Under the pieces are notes generated by a model. It was not told the origin of the DNA. It did no database searches and saw nothing but the letters and a program-made list of their open reading frames with translations. This document shows positions 59,552 through 64,000 of a DNA stretch of 64,000 bases, piece after piece. Made by a program: the position numbers and the translations under genes. The first letter of the stretch is position 1; each line of letters begins with the position of its first letter. Source of the stretch: Actinophytocola sp050699935 (GTDB taxonomy: Bacteria > Actinomycetota > Actinomycetes > Mycobacteriales > Pseudonocardiaceae); the NCBI RefSeq assembly GCF_050699935.1, contig NZ_JBOHGB010000008.1, positions 53,337-117,336 of the forward strand. Reading direction: 5' to 3'.

Positions 59552-61290
59552 TTGGCGATCCACCAGCCTTCGATCATCAGCGCGTCTAGTCCACTCTGGA
59601 TCAGACAGTCCAGCGCCATGTCTGGCGTGCCGCAGATGGGCTTGCCCTTGATGTTCAGCGAGGTGTTGATCAGCACCGGCACTCCTGTGAGCCGAGCGAA
59701 CTCCGTGAGCACGTCGGCCAGAAACGGATTCTGGCGCGGCGTGACTGTCTGCACGCGGGCGGTGCCGTTGGTGTGCACGATCGTGGGGATGGTGCGCCGG
59801 GTGCGGTCGGTAACACCCGAGGCGATGGACATGTACGGCGCCAGCTGCGGCAGGGTGAAGTACCCAGGGGCGACCTCGGCCAGGACCACCGGAGCGAACG
59901 GCCGGAAGGGCTCGCGGAACTTCACAGTCCGGTTGAGCCGGTCGACCACATCCGGCCGCAGCGGGGAGGCCAGGATCGACCGGTTGCCCAAGGCCCGCGG
60001 ACCAGCCTCCAGCCGGCCGTGAAACAGCCCCACGATCAGGCCATTCGCCAACTGCTCAGCCAGAAATCGGGCGGCGTGAGCTGGGCGGCGCGCGGCCAGG
60101 CCGGGGCGCGGGTGCGGCGGGAACTCGAGGTCCGGGTAGTGCGGCCCGAGATAGCACTGCGCGTTGAGGCCCGTTGGCCTGGAGAGTCCGCGGTCGAGGT
60201 GTACTGCGGCGGCCGCGCCGACCGCCGTGCCGGAGTCGCCCGGCGCGGGCGGCACGTGAACCTCGTCGAACAAGCCCTCGGCGACGATGGCGCCGACGGC
60301 GACGCAGTTGGCCGCAACCCCACCGGACAGGCACAGCCGCCGTGCGCTGGTGAGCCGCTGCACCCGACGGGTCAAGTGCAGCATCACCTGTTCGGTGCGC
60401 TGCTGGAGGGCGGCGGCCAAGTCCGCGTGAACCTGCTCCACCGGGTGCTCGGGCCGGCGGGTGGGGCACGTGGCGTGGATGAAGGTGGGGCTGACGCGCG
60501 CGAAGCGACGGGACAGCACCCGCAGCGGGAACAGGCCGGGATCCAAGGCGAATCCGTGCTCGGTCATCGGGATGGCGCGGGCCATGAGGTCCGCGAACCG
60601 GCCGGGATCGCCGAGGGCGGCCAGGGCCATCACGGTGCCTTCCTCATCGCCGCGACGCCATCCGAGATGCTCGGTGACCGCGCCGTAGGCGTACCCGAGC
60701 GAGGCCGGATCCGTGATTTGGTCGATGACGCGGTAGTCACAGGTCGTGCTGCTGTGGCGGGCGTGCGCGAGGGTGGTGGTCTGCGTTTCGCCGAGGCTGT
60801 CGACGACGAGGACGGCGGCGGTGTCGTAGCCCGAGGAGGCGAACGCGTACAGGCCGTGCGCGCGGTGGTGCAGCACCGGGGTGACCTGGGCGGCCGGGAA
60901 CTCCTGGGCCAACATGGTTAGCCGGGCCCTGGTGCGGCGGTAGACCTTGAGGACGTTGCGGGCACGGGGAACTGCTCGGGCGCGCGTTGCCCGCCGAACC
61001 AGGTGCGTCGGGGTGTCGGTGAGCGCGCGGAGGTAGCTGGTGGGCTGGAAGTTGTAGCCCACGGCCGCGATGTCGGCGCGGGAGAGGTTGGCGTCGCGCA
61101 GCAGCCAGTCCACCGCCTGGGTCGGGAACACTTTGGTGTGCTTGTCGCCGACGAGCCGCTCCTCCTCGGCGAACCCCACCAAAGCGCCGTCGACGAGCAG
61201 GGCAGCGGCGGAGTCGTGGGTGTAGGCGCACACCCCGAGCACTGCGTCCGGTCGGCGGCCCGGTCGAGGCTGCCGAGTCGGCCACGTCAC
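59548..61290 (-). CDS. NodU/CmcH-family carbamoyltransferase
   Basis: A 580-aa carbamoyltransferase. The N-terminal ASKHA part has VLGVCAYTHDSAAALLVDG, VLHHRAHGLYAFASSGYD, AAVLVVDSLGET and LSGGVAANCVAVG. The C-terminal YrdC-like/carbamoyl-transfer domain has EAGPRALGNRSILASP, KFREPFRPFAPVVL and FARLTGVPVLINTSLN. Such enzymes put a carbamoyl group from carbamoyl phosphate, via an adenylate, onto a hydroxyl of sugars or nucleosides (polyoxin and cephamycin precedents). A hydroxymethyl group made by the adjacent thymidylate-synthase homolog is a natural target (inference). GTG overlaps the upstream stop. Confidence 0.92.
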   Translation of the reverse strand: MTWPTRQPRPGRRPDAVLGVCAYTHDSAAALLVDGALVGFAEEERLVGDKHTKVFPTQAVDWLLRDANLSRADIAAVGYNFQPTSYLRALTDTPTHLVRRATRARAVPRARNVLKVYRRTRARLTMLAQEFPAAQVTPVLHHRAHGLYAFASSGYDTAAVLVVDSLGETQTTTLAHARHSSTTCDYRVIDQITDPASLGYAYGAVTEHLGWRRGDEEGTVMALAALGDPGRFADLMARAIPMTEHGFALDPGLFPLRVLSRRFARVSPTFIHATCPTRRPEHPVEQVHADLAAALQQRTEQVMLHLTRRVQRLTSARRLCLSGGVAANCVAVGAIVAEGLFDEVHVPPAPGDSGTAVGAAAAVHLDRGLSRPTGLNAQCYLGPHYPDLEFPPHPRPGLAARRPAHAARFLAEQLANGLIVGLFHGRLEAGPRALGNRSILASPLRPDVVDRLNRTVKFREPFRPFAPVVLAEVAPGYFTLPQLAPYMSIASGVTDRTRRTIPTIVHTNGTARVQTVTPRQNPFLADVLTEFARLTGVPVLINTSLNIKGKPICGTPDMALDCLIQSGLDALMIEGWWIAK

Positions 61291-62252
61291 TGTGCCACCC
61301 CCATCACTGCCGGATGCTGATGGTCAGCGGTGAGCAGCTGATACCAGCGGCGCAAGGCCGCACCCAGCTCGCTGTCGACGTCGGCGGACAAGGCATGGGC
61401 GGTCGCGCGATCGCCGTCGCTCCAGGCCCGGTAGCTGGCCATGATGGCCGCGAACATGCCCCAGGTATCTCCGGCTCCGGTCGGCGGGGCACCGTCGATG
61501 ACCGAGCCCACCACGGCGGCGAACTCTTTCCAGGGCACGGAGACCGGCGGCATCGGCACTGACGGCGTCGTGGGCTCTGCCGCCACGGTGGCCGCGGAGT
61601 CGTGGTGGTTGGCGTAGAGGTGCAGGGAGTCGACGGTGTGGTGATAGTCGCCGAGCTCGACGCCCAGCCAGCCCGCCATCAGCTCCTGGATCAGGGTGGC
61701 GGTGAACACGTCGTAGGGAAAACCGAGCCAGAGATCCTGGCTGCGCATCGTGGTGTGCATGCGCAGCCGACCCTGCCGTACGAAGAATCGGTAGCCGAGG
61801 GTGCACGGCACATCCCGGTACCCGCGCGTGTCGCGACCGGGGTTGTAGAGCTGAACAACTGCCTGGCGGGAGTCCGGATCCTCGGTGAGGGTACGGCGCA
61901 CGTGATCCAGCTGGTCGACGCTGTTGTTCCAGCGGCGCAGCCGTGGGCCATAGGCCCCCTGGAGCACGCCGTCATCGGCGTAGCGGGTCAGCGCCTTGTT
62001 GTATTGGTAGATCCACGGCGCATCGCTCCCGGACACGATCCACAACGCTTCGGCGACGGCGAACGCCGGGTTGATCACCCGCGCGGGTGGCAGGTCGACG
62101 AACCGCCGGCGGGGATCGGTCAACCGCAGATGCACACCGAGGATCTCGCGCGTCTCGAGCCCGCGCGGATGCACCGCCACGCCGTCGCGCAGTACCGCGT
62201 CGGCCGCCGCGATGTACAGCTCGTTCGCCGACTGTCCAGCCAGTGTGATCAT
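61287..62252 (-). CDS. Thymidylate-synthase homolog, probable cytidylate hydroxymethylase
   Basis: A 321-aa thymidylate-synthase-fold protein. The catalytic Cys is in VPCTLGYRFFV. It also has LQGAYGPRLRRWNN and the nucleotide-binding RSQDLWLGFPYDVF, then DYHHTVDSLHLYANH. At the position of E. coli Asn177 (PFN), which selects uracil, this protein has Asp (PYD). Asp there is characteristic of dCMP/CMP hydroxymethylases such as T4 gp42 and the mildiomycin enzyme MilA. It therefore probably makes 5-hydroxymethyl-cytidylate with methylene-THF. ATG 62252 overlaps the upstream stop. Ribo- versus deoxyribonucleotide preference cannot be told. Confidence 0.82.
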   Translation of the reverse strand: MITLAGQSANELYIAAADAVLRDGVAVHPRGLETREILGVHLRLTDPRRRFVDLPPARVINPAFAVAEALWIVSGSDAPWIYQYNKALTRYADDGVLQGAYGPRLRRWNNSVDQLDHVRRTLTEDPDSRQAVVQLYNPGRDTRGYRDVPCTLGYRFFVRQGRLRMHTTMRSQDLWLGFPYDVFTATLIQELMAGWLGVELGDYHHTVDSLHLYANHHDSAATVAAEPTTPSVPMPPVSVPWKEFAAVVGSVIDGAPPTGAGDTWGMFAAIMASYRAWSDGDRATAHALSADVDSELGAALRRWYQLLTADHQHPAVMGVAQ

Positions 62253-64000
62253 CTCAGTGATTCCCCAAGGAACGTGGTCGTGGACTGATGCGCTCGCCGT
62301 GTTGGGCGGGCGCGATTGGTCGTACAGGCCGCGACGAGGTCGGCGACGGACTCGGCGCTGCGTCCCGGCGGCCGGCACACGGCGTCCTTCGCGCTCTCGG
62401 GCACCTTGACCACGGTGCCGCGGCAGCCGAGCTGGTCGAGCGCGACAGCTACATCGGTGCCGTTCGTGCATCGTCGGGCGGCGTGCTGTTCGGCCAGCTC
62501 AAGGGTGCGGTTACCGGGCAACGCCAGTTCGAGCACGGGCACGTCCAGCAGCAGCGCCTCGATCCCACACGTGGACGAAGCGCTCACGACCGCGTGCGCG
62601 CCACCCAGACAACCACGGGCACCGACCTCCGAAGCCACCACGGCAACCGGGACCCCGGACGCATCAGCCAGCAGCGAAGCGAACGTCTCCTCGGATTGCA
62701 CTGGGTGCGGCGCGATCACCAGCCCCCAATCACTGATGGCCTGCCGCACACCCTCCACGAGCACGTCGAACTGCGCGCGGAGACGGCGGGCGCTGACCGG
62801 TTGGCACGCCCACACCAGCAGCTGGTCCGGAACACGACCATGCGCCGCAAGAAGATCGCTCAGATACTGGCGCTGGCGAGTCTTGTCGACGCCTGCCAAC
62901 GGGTCAAAGCGCGGTTGACCCACGACGTGTACCTCCGCGTCAGCTCGACGCGCCCATCGCCGAGCCACAGGGACATCACGCGTTCCCATGACCGCGATGT
63001 GCCCGCAGTGCTCCGCCCTCCCCGTTACCTGCCCGGACACCCACGCGCCATGCTGCACATACACGGTGTCCGCGCCCGCGCGATCCGCCGCACCCACCGC
63101 CAACACGCCGACCGGGCTGGTGTCGTTGCTGCACAACAACACCGCAGACCGTGCCACGGCGAACACCCGATCCAACATCTGCTCCAGCCGACATGCGGCC
63201 GCCCACGAAGGCTGCGTGCAGTCCGTGCTCCGCAGGACCGTGCGCGACACTAGAGACGCAAGCCGACCAAGATCGATTCGGCACACACCGACCGAGAGCG
63301 TGCGGCCCGATCGCCAGTCCGCCGCGCCCGAGATGGCCAGCCCGCCCGTCTCCTCGAAGACATGCGCTGGCACACGCGAGACGGTGATCCGCTGTCCGGA
63401 GGTGGCCGTCAATACGGTGGGAACCCGCTGATCGAGCTCGCTCGCACAGTCCACGACCAGACTGGACGTCCCGCGCGCAGCGAGAATCTCCAACACAGGC
63501 AGCAAGGTCTGCGCATGCCGTGACGACCACGACACCGCCACCACATCCGCCGCAGCCGTAACGAGACCGGCAGCCACATCAGGAGCCACGACGACGTCGG
63601 AAGAGTTCTCCTCGATGTGGAGTGCTTGCGCACTGGGGCTGTCGGCGAGCAGGAAGGCGATACCGGCCCAGGCGGCCGTGTAGGAGTGATAGCCCAACAC
63701 AGCGTTGTCTCGCGTCTCAACGAGACGACTGTCCACACCGGTCACGAGCGGACCCGGCGCTGTCGCAAAGGGAAGCCAGTTCGACAACGCCAGCAGTTTC
63801 CGGACCGCCTGGTTCACCAGGCGCCGTACGGGCACTGCATGAACCCGCAACCAGCTGACACCGCCTGGTGTCACCGCATCCGCACTGTGCTCGCGTTCCA
63901 AATGACGCACGAGCGTGTCTGTATACGAGGTGATCTCAGCGGCGTCAAGGCGAGTCTCCTCCAACGCCGCCAGCTGGATCCGCGGTGTGGAGGTCGGCAG
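62249..64000 (-). CDS. Glycan-transferase-like protein, 5' end outside window
   Basis: At least 583 aa; the frame is open to the window edge, so the true start is not seen. The C-terminal half resembles CDP-glycerol/capsule-type transferases: ADTVYVQHGAWVSGQ, DAEVHVVGQPRFDPLAG, LVIAPHPVQSEETFASLL and a conserved VSASSTCGIEALLLDVPVLE that grips the nucleotide. The N-terminal part (SYHSYTAAWAGIAFLLADSP-like) is of GT-B type. It could use the CMP-sugar made by the KdsB-like enzyme. First visible gene of the right-hand operon, coupled to the thymidylate-synthase homolog by ATGA. Confidence 0.65.
   Translation of the reverse strand: MPTSTPRIQLAALEETRLDAAEITSYTDTLVRHLEREHSADAVTPGGVSWLRVHAVPVRRLVNQAVRKLLALSNWLPFATAPGPLVTGVDSRLVETRDNAVLGYHSYTAAWAGIAFLLADSPSAQALHIEENSSDVVVAPDVAAGLVTAAADVVAVSWSSRHAQTLLPVLEILAARGTSSLVVDCASELDQRVPTVLTATSGQRITVSRVPAHVFEETGGLAISGAADWRSGRTLSVGVCRIDLGRLASLVSRTVLRSTDCTQPSWAAACRLEQMLDRVFAVARSAVLLCSNDTSPVGVLAVGAADRAGADTVYVQHGAWVSGQVTGRAEHCGHIAVMGTRDVPVARRWARRADAEVHVVGQPRFDPLAGVDKTRQRQYLSDLLAAHGRVPDQLLVWACQPVSARRLRAQFDVLVEGVRQAISDWGLVIAPHPVQSEETFASLLADASGVPVAVVASEVGARGCLGGAHAVVSASSTCGIEALLLDVPVLELALPGNRTLELAEQHAARRCTNGTDVAVALDQLGCRGTVVKVPESAKDAVCRPPGRSAESVADLVAACTTNRARPTRRAHQSTTTFLGESLR

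Noticed and set aside
59773..60921. Plus-strand frame opposite the carbamoyltransferase
   Set aside because: It is antisense to an intact, motif-rich gene and has low-complexity Gly/Arg/Val content.
1..64000. CRISPR arrays, tRNA and rRNA genes
   Set aside because: I looked for regularly spaced repeats and for tRNA/rRNA signatures by eye and found none; a tRNA used as an integration site could still be missed without a covariance search.

Overview
The window is high-GC DNA with dense, often 4-bp-overlapping genes and many GTG/TTG starts. It carries actinobacterial marker families (DUF2637/SpdB, XRE-DUF5753 plus DUF397, prim-pol, MobF relaxase). I read it as an actinomycete, probably Pseudonocardiaceae-like; the family is inference. 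No rRNA, tRNA or CRISPR array was seen.

1-8.4 kb is a mobile, partly decayed region. It holds two overlapping tyrosine recombinases, an AlbA-domain protein, Tn3-transposase and integrase remnants, and a minus-strand pair of unknown proteins that share an unusual motif. 8.4-28.4 kb is a plus-strand run typical of a conjugative plasmid or integrated element: small membrane proteins, SpdB-like protein, primase-polymerase, YspA-type SLOG protein, a ComM-like protein with broken ATPase motifs, a PP-loop enzyme, a DpdA-family transglycosylase split by a -1 frameshift, SSB, zinc-ribbon proteins and a 1272-aa TrwC/TraI relaxase-helicase. No replication initiator or FtsK/VirB4 pump was recognised. 28.4-36.2 kb is accessory: small regulators, a CoiA-like protein, several small unknowns, broken genes and a reductase.

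36.8-43.1 kb holds a 47-aa acidic peptide gene, a hairpin and a Cupin_4/JmjC oxygenase (a possible RiPP locus), then a phosphotransferase, a DUF397/XRE regulator pair and a string of small overlapping genes.

43.4-64 kb looks like a previously unassigned nucleoside or modified-base pathway. One minus-strand arm encodes QueD, QueE, FolE, a TGT/DpdA-like protein, a nucleoside-phosphorylase-like protein, a thymidylate-kinase-like protein, a DUF2797 protein, a methyltransferase and a Nudix enzyme. Two UTRA regulators lie divergent to it. The second minus-strand arm runs from the right edge and encodes a glycan-transferase-like protein, a thymidylate-synthase homolog with an Asn-to-Asp change typical of cytidylate hydroxymethylases, a NodU/CmcH carbamoyltransferase, a glycosyltransferase, a small kinase, a methyltransferase, two aminoglycoside-phosphotransferase-like kinases, a histidine phosphatase, a sugar epimerase and a KdsB-like CMP-sugar synthetase. 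QueC is not seen. My inference is that GTP is converted to 7-carboxy-7-deazaguanine and/or a cytidine nucleotide is hydroxymethylated, carbamoylated and glycosylated. The product is unknown.
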